This document shows, one piece after another, positions 49,226-61,600 of a stretch of 64,000 bases of DNA (position 1 is its first letter; each line of letters starts with the position of its first letter). This DNA comes from Lichenostomus cassidix. Its lineage: Eukaryota; Chordata; Aves; Passeriformes; Meliphagidae. The stretch is taken from the NCBI GenBank assembly GCA_008360975.2, contig CM039179.1, positions 47,188,359 through 47,252,358 on the forward strand, in the 5' to 3' direction. The translations under genes and the position numbers were made by a program. The notes under the pieces were generated by a model, which did no database searches, was not told the DNA's origin, and was given only the letters and a program-made list of their open reading frames with translations.

Positions 49226-52200
49226 TGGTGTAAACAAAGGGAGAGGGTTAATCAGACATGGATTAAATTAAAGTCACCCACCTAAACACACTGATTGCAG
49301 AGATTAAAAGCACCATCACCTTTCATCTATCTTGTTTACCTCCCAAGCACCCTCTGGCTTTTGTGTGGCATTTTGGTTTCCATGGCCACTGAAGGTTCCT
49401 TCCTATAATCAAAAACGACCTCCTGTTATAAAAGACCCAGAGTCTTTGCTCAGCAGGCCATTTCCCCCTTTTATTATTCTTTTCTCTTGCCTTCAGGGAA
49501 AGCTTTGTGTGAGCAGGACAGAGCACTTGGTTGGTTGGCGGTTGACCTCAGCTGCACACAATGAGCTCTGAGTGCTACCTGAAATGTGTGACAAAGAGAG
49601 AAGGGTCACTGGCTTAGAGCATTACAAGGGCATGGGCAAGCAACTGTGATGACACTTGCCAAATGTCAGCATTCACCTAATTCAGGAGGGTCCCTGCTGA
49701 TTGACAGTTCCTCACTCTTCAGCAGCTAAAGACAGAAAATACACAAGTTCATTAATTAATAACCCTGCTAGACTCCAAAGATATAAAGGCTAAAAGAAAA
49801 AAAACAAACCCTAACCAAAAAAAAAACCCAAAACCCACAAAGAATGCAGCTTGGTAGGAGGGAGCCAGCTCGGGATGAAATATGTACAAAGTATATACAT
49901 ATATATTTTAAGAGCACGCCTCACTAGTTTAAAGCCATTTTAATAGCCTACAGGCAAAATTTGTCATGGTATGTAGCTGAGTGCTGTGCTTGCTTAAAAT
50001 GCTTTTGACAATGTGAGGAAAGACTTTAAGGATTTGATGAAGGTAAGTTAGTTAGCAGGGCTTGGAAGCCAGTTTGCAGGTTCCAAGATAATTCCTCGGG
50101 ATCCAATTAAACTGTTGAATTTTACATTCATTCCATTTTTCTAATGCTTTTAGTTAAGGGGATTTCTTCCATACATAACCCTCTCACACACACCCCATAC
50201 TCCCAAACCAATGATTTTAAATACAGTTCTATGTGACTTTTTAGCTGGTTTCACCCTTTGATTGTTGAAGTGTGTTACTCTTTTTTTTAAAAAAAAAAAA
50301 AAAAAAAAAAGCAAGCTTTGAGCACATTTTTCTTTCCTGGCTACAGCAACAGGGAGATTTAACACCATATATCATAGCTGGAATAGCAGATTTGGTTTTG
50401 ATTGCAGAGGTTATATGAGAGTAGCGCCTGTGGATAGTTGTTAAAGACAGCAAAATGTTGACAATTTCTTATACCAACTACTTACTGTGCTGCTCAGATG
50501 CCAGCTGTAGGATACCACTGAACAGGATGTGAGAGCAACAGGATTAGCCTTGCATACAGGTACTCACACTGAGGGAAATTCATCATTATCAGAACTATCA
50601 AATTTTCAACAAATACTATCCAAAGATTAGTTTAGCTGGTATTCTAGTGAAAGAATTCTTATGATAAAAAAAAAATAAGCAAATCTGGGAGTTCAAGGCA
50701 TTTCAAGAAGTACTATTCTTACATTTGAGCACAGCAGATCCTGGTAGTGTAACCTTTATACTTCCTAGTGCAGGAACGGAAATCTTTTCTGACATTTTCC
50801 ATCACATTTGTATCTTCCTTTGATATGAGCATTAGTGCTCTTGTCATAACAAAGTATATATTCAGTAGTCAGACTTAAAAGAAAATAAAATCTCTCTTGC
50901 AAAATGATCTTGAAATCATGCAATATGTCAAAACCGTGATGTAACATTGTATTATATGTTTTATACTACTTTTCATTCAGTCTGAATTAATAGTTTTAAC
51001 AGAGTGAATTCTATAAAAAATCACGACAGAATTAAGACATTTATATGCACTAATCCATCAAAGAACATTTGAAACTCAACAGTGTAACTTGTCTTTGTGG
51101 TTGAAACTTTTATAGTACAAATACACAATACCAACATGACCAGTGAATCTTTCTGCAGTGAATACTGCAGTTCATCTGGAAGCAGGCACTTTCACTCTTC
51201 ACTTGTGATGAGCATAAATTGGTCTTGCAGCTGAAAATGTTTCTCTTGACAGAGGATATTGAGGACAGACATTTCTGCCAGGAACTACACGCTGTTGTTC
51301 ATGCAGCTTTCATCTTCGGAATGTTGCGTTCAGATCTGCTTTAGATCATAAAAGAGTTGTGAAATTCTCCACACTAGCAGGAATCAGGTCACAGTATAGC
51401 ATAAGCAGAATTTGAAGAAGAAAGAATTTTTGTTGTTGAAAAGGATTTCATAAACAAAGGAGAGTTGGTTTTGTATGATTTTCTTTTTTTGCCAGATTGA
51501 ATGACAGTATACAGAAATATGTGACAAGAATAAGTGGATGGATTAAATTTAAGCATACTGCAATGTGTATTTTCTTTTCCCTACAGAGCAAAGAAAAGAC
51601 AGAAGGAAGTAAGGCCAAAGAAGCATCTTGTTCTAACATGGTTAAAATAGCCTAGCCCTAATTTTTACATACTAAAACTGTCGGTGAAGTTCATAAGAGA
51701 AATACAGACTATGTCATACTACAATGGGCATAAATGAAGCTTCTCAAAAACAGAGTAATTACTTAGGAGTCCACTGCCTTAAACAGTATCCAATGACATT
51801 GTCAAAATGATCTCCACACAGTGGGGATGATGTTCACCAAAGACCCAGTTAAATTTCTCCTGAAAAGCTACAATGGACACCAGTGGATGTGGAATGCCCT
51901 TTAAATGACAATCAGTTACCTATCATCAATAAACATTTGCTAAGTTCTGCTTCTTGCACCTTATTTCTGGATTCCTTTGTAGTTACATTATCAAATATCA
52001 GGCAGGTATTTCTCATGCTAAATAAATGATCTCGTGAATCCGTTGTTCTAATTTATCTTCCCACAGACAGTCACTCCACTTCCCGAGCCTTCAAAACCAC
52101 CTAAGATAAAGCACCTAAATGCAAATTCAGCTTTAGAAGAATAACGTTATACACATCTGGAGGAAAGGTCATCTTGCAGATTGATTTGGTCACTGAACAT

Positions 52201-54233
52201 TTTCCCTGCTGCCATCTTAAGACTTACACCTCTAATCAATTGCACTCCCTGCTCCATGACCCCCAGCAATACCGCTCTTCATTCCAATGGCAACAGTTCC
52301 CAGTCAGCTTCTGAGGCCATGTATTGTATGCATTGTGAACAAAGCTCCTGGCAAGGGGCAGTATTCCTCTTCTATCTTATCTCTATTATCTTCAAGTCAT
52401 CTCTTTAAAGGAAAAAAACTGCAGGTGTGTATGCTTCCCCCTCCCCTCCTTCCCTTCATTTCTCAGACAGGTCAATAAATGGGATTAAAATTGTCTTGCT
52501 GCACACCAGACTCTCAAAGTGAGAGGGCAAAGTGCACCTGTGAAAAAGCAAGTGTGCCTGCACACACTCACATCCACGTGCACCAAAATAGCCCTATACT
52601 TGTGGAAGGTACCTCTTTATATTTGTGCATATAATACATGTTGGTAGGGGCCATGAAACCTACTCTCTGCTCCACTGAAAGCAGGATTTAGCAAGCACAG
52701 CACAGTGGGATTGCCATCGTGATCCAGGCTTTTAGTTCCTAAAAACTGAATATATCAAACAATAAATAACACAAAGCAGATAAGAATATAACCTTACCTT
52801 AATTCAAAAGAATAAGCCAAACATTTTGACTTAGCTTCCTACAGTAAATTCATTTTCTTCTTAAAAACCCAACACACTAAACCAATAATCTATTTCATAT
52901 GGAGAGCGAAGAGAAGAAACACAGAAATATACTGACATTTCATTTTTCTAATTAGATACTGCTTTCTCCTCTTTTGGGTACAATATATGTAGGCAAGCTT
53001 ACAACATCTTAGAGAAAAAATGAGTTCAGAACGAGAGATAAATATTTCAAATTCCATCAACATTTCTCCATATCAAGATTTCCATCAACTTTTAATTTAA
53101 ATGTTTACCTTAGGGAGAATTTGCTTATTTCACTAAGTTGTGTAATTCTATTGAAATCAATCAATTACTAATATTATATGTGTTAGTCAAATAGACTCTA
53201 ATCAACAATTTCATTCTAACTTCTTTGGCCTATTGTAGCTTAAAAGCATTATAACATATATCTTTTAAATCAATCCTTCCTTTTTGAATCATGATAATGT
53301 AGTTTTCATGAAGAAATTGCAGGAGTAGATTTTTTGCTAAGGAACAGAAGACTAAAATATTTTTACAGAACCAAGACCAGGGAAAATTTAATTTTACTTA
53401 TATGTTTGACAAACCTCCTGGTTTATTGACAAGGCAGCCGTTTGACAATGTCCAAGTCATGCAGCTGAGGTTCTTGGCATGGTTTGAAAAATAAACCAAG
53501 GGGAACATCATGGAGCAGATTGAACTCAGGCTACTACCAAAGAAACACATCTTCCAGGAAAGCCCAGGGTAACACCAAGACTTTTTCCTGGTTTTCAGAA
53601 AATACCATATTAAGTTGTCCCTCAAGCAGAAGAGAAGCTGTTGAGCTGCATTGTGAATACAAGACATTGTGGTACAGAGGCTGGCAGGGTGGGCCTGAAT
53701 AGGTTTGCAGGACTGAAAGAGGTGATCTAAATCCATGTGTGAGTGTATACACAGAGGTATTTGTCATAGAGCTGCAAGGTTCAAAAACTACAGTTCAGCT
53801 CATGTGGAAACCTTGCTTAATGCTCCCAGTACCTGAAAAGTGCAAGCTAAGGTAAGGAACTATCATGCATTACATCTTCCTTTCCTCAGGAAGGGGATCA
53901 ATATACAGCAATCTCTCAAATAGTTATCACCTTCATCTCATTTCTCATCAGCAGATGGGAAATGAAAGCCTGATCTGTCAGCATGTGGGTAATTTTTTTC
54001 TCTTTGGAGCTTTCCTTCCAAATCTGACATTTCTCGAAGGTATTGATAGGCAGCAGATTTAGCTTTCAAGCATTCATTGTCTCTGCAGCAGTGGGATTTG
54101 TATATTGCATCACTCAGCATCCCTTTGAGATGGCATGCAAAGCATTGGAAGTGGAAACACGCATTTTCTTCCCACCAAAAAGTGCAACAGAAAGGTTACT
54201 GAAGAGGCTGATTAGTACTCAAATAAGAGGTTT
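49226..54233. other. Long noncoding stretch
   Basis: No gene is seen. It has an A/C-rich patch at 49795-49840, a T8A22 run at 50281-50310 and a small inverted repeat at 51153-51170. The overlapping open frames on both strands at 53398-53767 lack motifs. Confidence 0.5.
50281..50310. repeat. T8A22 homopolymer junction
   Basis: Eight T directly followed by twenty-two A. It is a simple repeat likely to be length-variable. Confidence 0.9.
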
Positions 54234-54854
54234 ATGTTTTCCAAAGTATTTGTCCAGTTTAAAAGACACCATTTACTCTTTTTCAGAGCATGGTCCTCTC
54301 TCACCCAGCTGAAATTTCCTGTCTGGCAGAGAAGGTTTCTAGCCATGAAGAGGATAAGCTCTTCTTCCCTGTTGTCTTCTTATGGCGGTCTCATTCCCAT
54401 GCCCAGTCCTGAAGAATCAGTCTGTAAAGGAAGTGCCAGGGAGCTAAGTGGGCTTTTTATGCATCTGAAAGATTTATTGAGGTTTCAAACAATCAGGCTC
54501 AGGGCTCTTGGAGTTAATCTCACAAGGTATGGAACATTTCAGAGTTATCTGTTTTGTAGAGAAAAATTACATAGATTTTGGGCAGCTAACCGGCATTCCT
54601 TTGTTGCTAAACAGGTTTTATGCTGGAATAAAGTACATCTTGGGGCTGAATTTGTCAAGAAGGAATATAATTTAGTTTTTCCAAGTATGTGCTTGTACTA
54701 TGCAACTCAAACAAAGGCCACCCTACCAAGTATAACCCAAATAGAGAATATTCACTGCCACACAATTGCTAGTAAGAATCTACTGGTTCCTTTTGAGACA
54801 TCCAATATGATGATACACATATCATCTTCACTAACCAGCAATATGATCTTGTAA
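54234..54854 (+). CDS. Longest ORF in the window, 206 codons, unknown (probably chance)
   Basis: It is open from ATG 54234 to TAA 54852-54854, the longest frame in the window. The peptide is mixed and basic (for example KRISSSSLLSSYGGLIPM, then CREKLHRFWAANRHSFV), with no low-complexity bias, signal peptide, membrane segment or domain I recognise. Within it, TCACAAG|GTATGG at about 54525 is a good donor, so part could be an exon. No promoter or Kozak evidence supports the start. At this base composition a 206-codon frame somewhere in 64 kb is uncommon but not impossible. It may be chance, an unspliced lineage-specific transcript or a decayed retrocopy. Confidence 0.15.
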   Translation: MFSKVFVQFKRHHLLFFRAWSSLTQLKFPVWQRRFLAMKRISSSSLLSSYGGLIPMPSPEESVCKGSARELSGLFMHLKDLLRFQTIRLRALGVNLTRYGTFQSYLFCREKLHRFWAANRHSFVAKQVLCWNKVHLGAEFVKKEYNLVFPSMCLYYATQTKATLPSITQIENIHCHTIASKNLLVPFETSNMMIHISSSLTSNMIL

Positions 54855-56759
54855 AAAAAGAAGAAAGAAAAAAAAGTCAAACAGTCTACTGGGCTGCATT
54901 AGAGCATTGCCAGCAGTTCAAGGGAGGTGATACTTCCCCTCTATTCTGCACTGGAGAGACACATATGAAAATTCTCAAAACAGGTTCAAACTTTCTTCGA
55001 TTCTGGTTTATTCCATTTTTTACTTGCCTGCCTATGATGGGTTTTTCTCAACATCTTCTCCACCAGATATTGGCAAAAGGCATTTACTAATCTTCCTAAT
55101 CTCCTAAACTTTGAGTTCTTTTTCTGGTTTATCTTTTCCTCTTTAAAAATGAAACTTGAAAATGGGAAGAGGAAATATATCCTACCAGGCAAACACCCCC
55201 ATTTCCATTTTCAACTTATCATATGAGATGTTTCATTTCATGCTGGCTCTGTTTGTCTAGAGGACACTGGGCTCTAGGTGTACTTCATTTGCTCCCCAAA
55301 CTAGCTAGCCACTAATGTAGGCAGTCCTGCCACAAAATGAACCTCACAGTCAACTGCACATGTGAAAGCAAACAGTTACAAAAAGTTATCTGGGCAGGGA
55401 GCAAGTGGTCCCAAAAGAGACTATAGCTTCACTTTGAGGCAGCCAGTTGTTTTCACTTTCATCCAGTATTCTAGATGCTATTTTGAAGGACTGGTACCAG
55501 GCGTTGAATTCCCATCATGCAGAACAGTCCTCTTAATGGGAGTTATTTGTGGTATTTGTAAACTAGGCAGCAAGATGGAAATCAGTTTCACAGGACATAG
55601 CTGAAAGATCTGGTTCCCTTTCAAACTTATGGGATGATTCTTTATTTACTACACAATCTTCCTGCTCTCACACTCTTCATGCCTTTGATTCCCTGATTTT
55701 TTTTCTGGGGGGGTATGCAGCTAATTCCATATTAAACTGTGTATAAAAAATATTTAAAAATTAAATACATTATATTCAAATATGGTAAGGAATTTAAATC
55801 CTTGTGCTATAATTTTAATTAAATTTTCAATGAAATTCCTTGTAGTAAAATTAGCATGATATCTTAAGAGACAAGAATCTCTGATGACTGTATAAACTAA
55901 TTAAGTCCCTTCTAAGTGTTTAAATATTATTATAGTAATTTTTCTGGGAGATGATCTGACTTTGATTATGCCAAAGCCAAAGAAAACTCAAAATCCTCAG
56001 ACATGGTCATTTCTAAATCCCACTTGTAATTAATAGTTTACAGGGAATTTGAAATATCAGGTTTGCAATACATTTTAAAGCAGCATTTCATGTTTTCAGT
56101 AGCTCTGGAAAAAAGCATGTTAGTATCAGGGGCTGGTGATTCAGACTTTATTGGGAACATCCTGATAACTGATTTTATTAGCCACATGCTTTCTTGCTTA
56201 TATTAGCTAGACTATGTGACAGCTTTTTATTCTGTGAACAGCACTCTTGATTATTCTGTTATGAATCTGAAATTAAAAAATTAAATCCATTCTAAGGAAA
56301 TCTCTTTTTCTCCAGTTCCACTGTACAGTAGAGAAAATGAAGTTTATATTCCTTTAAGTAAAGGACATATTGTTCTTAAGCAATTGAATTTAAAGGAAAA
56401 CAACATTAATCCAGTCATTTGACTCCAAAGACAACTTCTGACTCTAGATCTTCATTGCAGAGGCACCTATCTCAAGGGTGTTGTAATTTTAGTAATTTTT
56501 TTTCCCTGGGTAACAATCACAATCTCAGATATATCTTTCTCATAGCTTTTATTTTTGCGTTGTTTAGCTGTATCTCTGCTCAGTGTGCTATGTGCTGCAA
56601 ATCCTAGTCTTTCTAGGATTCCTGCTTTCCTGACATTCCTGCTTCCTCTTCATGGCCCACACAACTTAGTTTCCTACCTTAGGATTGTGGGCACCCCTCT
56701 CATTTAACCAGATAAATAACACTATTGTGCTGAGTGACACCACTTTTGAGTTCTTCCTG

Positions 56760-56799
56760 AACTCCGTGTTTCTGTGTTTAGAAACTCCGTGTTTCTAAA
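56760..56799. repeat. Short direct repeat overlapping a 9-bp hairpin
   Basis: AACTCCGTGTTTCT occurs at 56760-56773 and 56783-56796. The second copy sits inside a perfect inverted repeat, TTTAGAAAC / GTTTCTAAA (56777-56785 and 56791-56799), with loop TCCGT. Confidence 0.9.
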
Positions 56800-58351
56800 T
56801 CTTGTTGATATGATTTGAGCTACTTTTGAAAATGCTAGTCTCCAGAAACACTCAGGTGCTCTTGAATACTCCATCTTTAGATCATGGATCCCACTGAAGT
56901 GAAGTCAAGTGTTCTTAAAAGCAAAAGAAAGGCTGGAAACACCTAACATTTTGGAAATAAAAAGAAAAAGAAAAACATTCATGCTGTTTATTCTAAAAAG
57001 TTGTTTATAAACAGAAAAGCAAACTCATGTATTGTTTGTATTGCAATAGAAAACAAAACTTGCAATTTAAGCATCTATTAAAAAAAGAAACTCTCATGAA
57101 TCTACAGGAAAATCAGTCACCTGATAATGGTGAAGACATTCCTGTGTGTCAGCATGGAAGTATGATATGTTTCCAGATGCATTTTCCTTAGGTAAAAGAG
57201 AAAAATCAAACCATTTCACAGCATTCGCCTCACTGGACCAAATCTATCTCTGTTGTAGCCTGATGATGTCAACAGAGTTACAGCGTGGATGAATACAGGT
57301 CATTGTTTGTGAAGCTGGCAGTGAGTGCATGTGTGGGAGGAGAAAAATGAGATCTTCTAACCCATATTTGCAGAAAAAACATGAGTATGAGTTTAGACAC
57401 ATACTTCTATTAAAACTGCACCATAATTTTGCCACTGGAAGTTCCAGAACAAATGAGCTCCAAATGAAACAGAATGAGGGCATTTCTCCAAGCTATTTCC
57501 TGCGCTGCTGTCAGTGCGACTGCATGACAGTGTGACCACGTGATGTTGGGTTTGGGATGTAGAACACGGGAACTGGCTTTTCTTAGTGGTTTCCAGCTCA
57601 TGAATTCCAGCTAGGCTAGGTGTCCGGTTTCTGCCCAGAACTTACCTGGCAGTAATTAAAGTTAAGGAAAAAAAGAAAATTCACGTGGATCTCTTGGCTA
57701 TGTTTGATGCTTGGTGCCCTGGGGACAGGATTAAGTGCCATGCTGGTTATCAAATTTTCTTCAGTATAAAGATTCTTCTGAGCCCCCAATACAATTATCT
57801 GAAAAAGGATCCAAGTGCAATGCAGAAAGCTACAGCACAAGTAGTTTTTACAGCACATGTTCCGATATGCCATAATTTAAGCATTTGCTGTGGATCTCAG
57901 TGGATCAAGCTTCCAGGGACTGACCTCAGGTGTAACAACTACCACAAGGCTTTGCAGAACTCCTTACCATGAGTAGCAAACCAGAGCAGAGAGTCCTGGA
58001 AAATATATGAACACCTACATCTTAGAAGTAAGACCATTGTCTGAACCCATCTCTGTACACAGGACAAGAAAGAACCACCAGGACTGGCATTTTGAAAGAA
58101 ATGTAGCTTTCTCCATCAATCATTTCTTCAAAACTGAGTCACTTGTATAACACTGCTGTGATTTTTGGACCATATCTAATGCTTCATAATAGCCTTTGGC
58201 ATCAAATATAAGCATGTTGTCCTTATTGCGAGAAAGGGTGAATGAAAATGAAAAATATGCAGATTGGAGGTGGACCTTGATGTGCATTGGACTGTGCTAA
58301 CACATGTCAGGACTGCTTAAAACTACTCTTTCATTTCTGAATTTATATAAA

Positions 58352-58442
58352 GAACAAACAAATCAAATCAAATTAAAACAAAACAAAAACAAACAACAAA
58401 ACAACAACCAAAAAACACAACAAAAAAAAACAAACAAAAAAA
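58352..58442 (+). repeat. (CAAA)n / A-rich simple repeat
   Basis: About 90 bp consisting nearly only of A and C on the plus strand, with CAAA, CAA and AACAAAC units. It inflates a spurious Lys/Gln/Asn-rich frame. Confidence 0.9.
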
Positions 58443-58660
58443 CTACATTAAAAAAATACCCTCCAGAAATTCAAATATATCTGTTTTATGTATGTTGCAA
58501 ATGCAAATTTGCAAGCTTCTGCCAAGGCAATTTGGGATTTCAGGTACTATGAAATTCCTGTGCACAGCCCAGTTGTGGGAAGTGTAAAGGAAAATGGTTC
58601 CAGCAGGCAGATTTACTTTTCATAGAACATATGAACCTTACCTGCACTCACCCTGTGTAG

Positions 58661-58683
58661 CACACACACACACACACACACAC
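58661..58683 (+). repeat. (CA)11 microsatellite
   Basis: Eleven uninterrupted CA units and a final C, preceded by ccctgtgtag. Confidence 0.92.
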
Positions 58684-61600
58684 CTCCTTCAGTCCCAGGG
58701 AAGCACCCCCTGCTTCCTGCTCCCCCACTTAAGAAACAGTACACAGCAAATTTGTTTATGGCCTCCATCTTATTAATAGTGGCAATCAGAGAAACTTTTA
58801 TGGATATGCTTTGTTTGCTTCAGCTCTTGCTTTGTCCTCCAAGTTGGTGGGAACCCCCACAGAACACTCATAAATGGACAAATTTACAATCTAGCCTGTG
58901 TAAAATGCCCACAGCAGCATCTACATCAAGGTTGTCTTTGTGCTCATGCACCAGCTGTGATGCCAGAGGGCACGGGGTCAGAGCAGAGGGCTTCCTCTGG
59001 CTTTCTACAAACTGGGATCAGCCAACCTTCATTTATCTATGGTTAAGGACTTGTTTTGGTTTCTCAGATCATGACTCCACAGAGCTGTTTGGATATTTTT
59101 AATCGAAAGAGAAAGCACTTCCTCTTCCAAACTTGGTGCCTGCAAAGAGCATAACAAACTAATCATTCAGAATAATTAATTCTGTCAGAAAAATCTCTAC
59201 AATTCTTACTAACCCTGAGTGTTTTGTAATCCTAATGAAAGGAAAAACCTGTCACTGTGATAATTTTCGATTGACCCATTTCCTTCAGCAGTTGGGGAGA
59301 GGGGAATGTTGTTTGTTTTTATCTCTAAAGACCATAAGCATGAAAATGATATCCTTAAATCTTACATTTCAGCCTTGCATTCCCAACTCAGCCTTCAAAG
59401 GAAATATTAGCTAGTCTAAAGAGCCAAGTAAGATTGTCAGATTGGTCATTTGTATATGCATAGAAGGGTGTCTTTCAGTTACCTGTGACTTTAGTTTCAA
59501 AATATTCCCAGGATAGGGAAACATTAGTTTTCTCCATTTGTAAATGGGAATCTGAGATGGAGAAAATATGAGCAGCTTGCCAAGGCCATGGAGGCAGTGC
59601 TTGCAAAGCCAAGGACTGGAATCCAAATTGTGAATGCTTTAGCCTAGCATTTGAAAGCACACCCTCCCTGTGGGTTTTAATGTAACACAAGAAGTTTAGG
59701 ATCGAGAAGCCATTTCTAAAGCCAGATTTTATGAGAAAGTGTGGAAAACAAAATATTAGTTTCCTACATTTGCCTAATATTGTAAACACCTAACTGCCAA
59801 CTTTGGTGAGGAAGCTGCCAAACAAACACAAACAAAACAAAAGAAAAAGTGCTTAACAGGAAAAAATGCCTGAAGTTTGAGAGGTTTTTTTTCATATTGT
59901 CATGCTTTGAGGACACATATTTCTTCTGTATTTGACAGCTGAAAGTTAAATGTGGCAGACAGTTGCATTTCTCATTACCAAAGACAGAATGGTATAGGAA
60001 ATTTGTTCTTTTAATATGCAGCCTTTTATTTCTAGGTCACTAATTTGAATCGATTCCTGATCAATGGTGACTGAAAGGCATTCATATCCGGCAGCTGTTC
60101 TGTGGTCTGTGTTAAATGAGGGAACATCTTAGTTATTTCCCAGCAGTAGCCCCTCTCAGTACCAGAACAAGCTGGCAATTTTCACAGAGTAGCTACGGCC
60201 TGATTGCACATGGCATTTGCAAATATCCGAAAAGTGATTAACCTATTTTTGTTCTGTTTTGCGAGAAGTGTATTTGTTTTTTCAAGTAAGCCATACTTTT
60301 TTATGGTAAGATTTTTAAATATTAAATAGGATCATCTTGCTGCTTTTGTATAAATGCATTCTGCCTGCATTCAACACTATGGCTGCTGTTGTGATGCTAC
60401 TGGCAGTGGTCAGAGTTGATTCTTTACATGCACGGTGAGAAGTGCCAAAACAAGTTTATGCAGTTTCTGTGAGTGGGATTTATAACCTTTAACTTCAGCT
60501 ATCTGTACGTCATCTGTTTGGCCTAAATGAATCATCTAAACTGCCACTTTACTCCAAATCTCTCCATTAAAAGATATATCCAGGGAGGCTTTGTCCATAT
60601 CAAGCAGAGGTGTTAGTTGCTTTCAGAATTCCACCTTAAATCTTAAATGTTTTTTATACTCTCCTCTGTAATAGCTGCAGAAACCCTCTATCTCTGTACT
60701 GAATAAATCAGCTTTTGTTTTTAAGTATCCATATATGTTGTCTAGCAGATATTATGGTTGAGAAAGACAAATTTAATTGCTAAATTCATGTTTTCCAGGT
60801 GCCAGATTCCTGGTGAGTTGTTGAGGATAATGAAATGCAGTGGGGCTTGTTGTTGATTTTTTTTCCCGAAACTTCTCCCACCACTCTGACATGACCTCCC
60901 AAAAGATTGACATACGATACACAATGCACAATACTTTTGCTCCCAAAATATCTCTGCTTTGAACAATGGTTTCACAAATTGCTTTCTGTCTCTGGCAGCA
61001 TGTGGAAGAATAATCATTCACCCACCCACAAAAAAAAATTCTGGTGTTTATTACCATCCTTTCTTCCCTTTCTCCAAACATGTTAATACCTGCTGAACAG
61101 AAACAACACTAAAAGTCATAATAACTGTCTACTGACATTACTTCCCCAACATAATGAGTTGTTGAGTTTTTCTTTTAGCATTTTGATAACAATACCATGC
61201 AGCCAAATTGTCTTGTAGCATTAAAAATTGTCAGTGGAAGTGTATAACTTGGCTGTAAAAATTCACTGAAACTTGGCATAAAGGACTTTAGACCAAAACC
61301 AAGTTTTCTTTACAAAATATAAAGTTCTTCTTTCAGATTCTTTCCATGATCTTAAAATCATCTTTTAATGTTTTCAAAGAGACAAGTTACAAACCAGTAA
61401 ACTATCATGTGCCTAAGTGTGCTTGTGAGAAGAAAACAGAGGGCATTAAAAAAGAAACTTCCAGAGCCTTCAAGATTTCATGTACAAACAAGTTTGTATT
61501 TAAGTAGCATTTTAAGGAATTTCATAGGCATTTAGTTCACAGCTTCAAAGTTCAAATTGTTATTTGTATTACCAAGGCAATCTGGAGCACCTGGTCAGGA

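Noticed and set aside
58304..58552. Lys/Asn/Gln-rich 82-codon ORF
   Set aside because: Produced by translating the (CAAA)n simple repeat.
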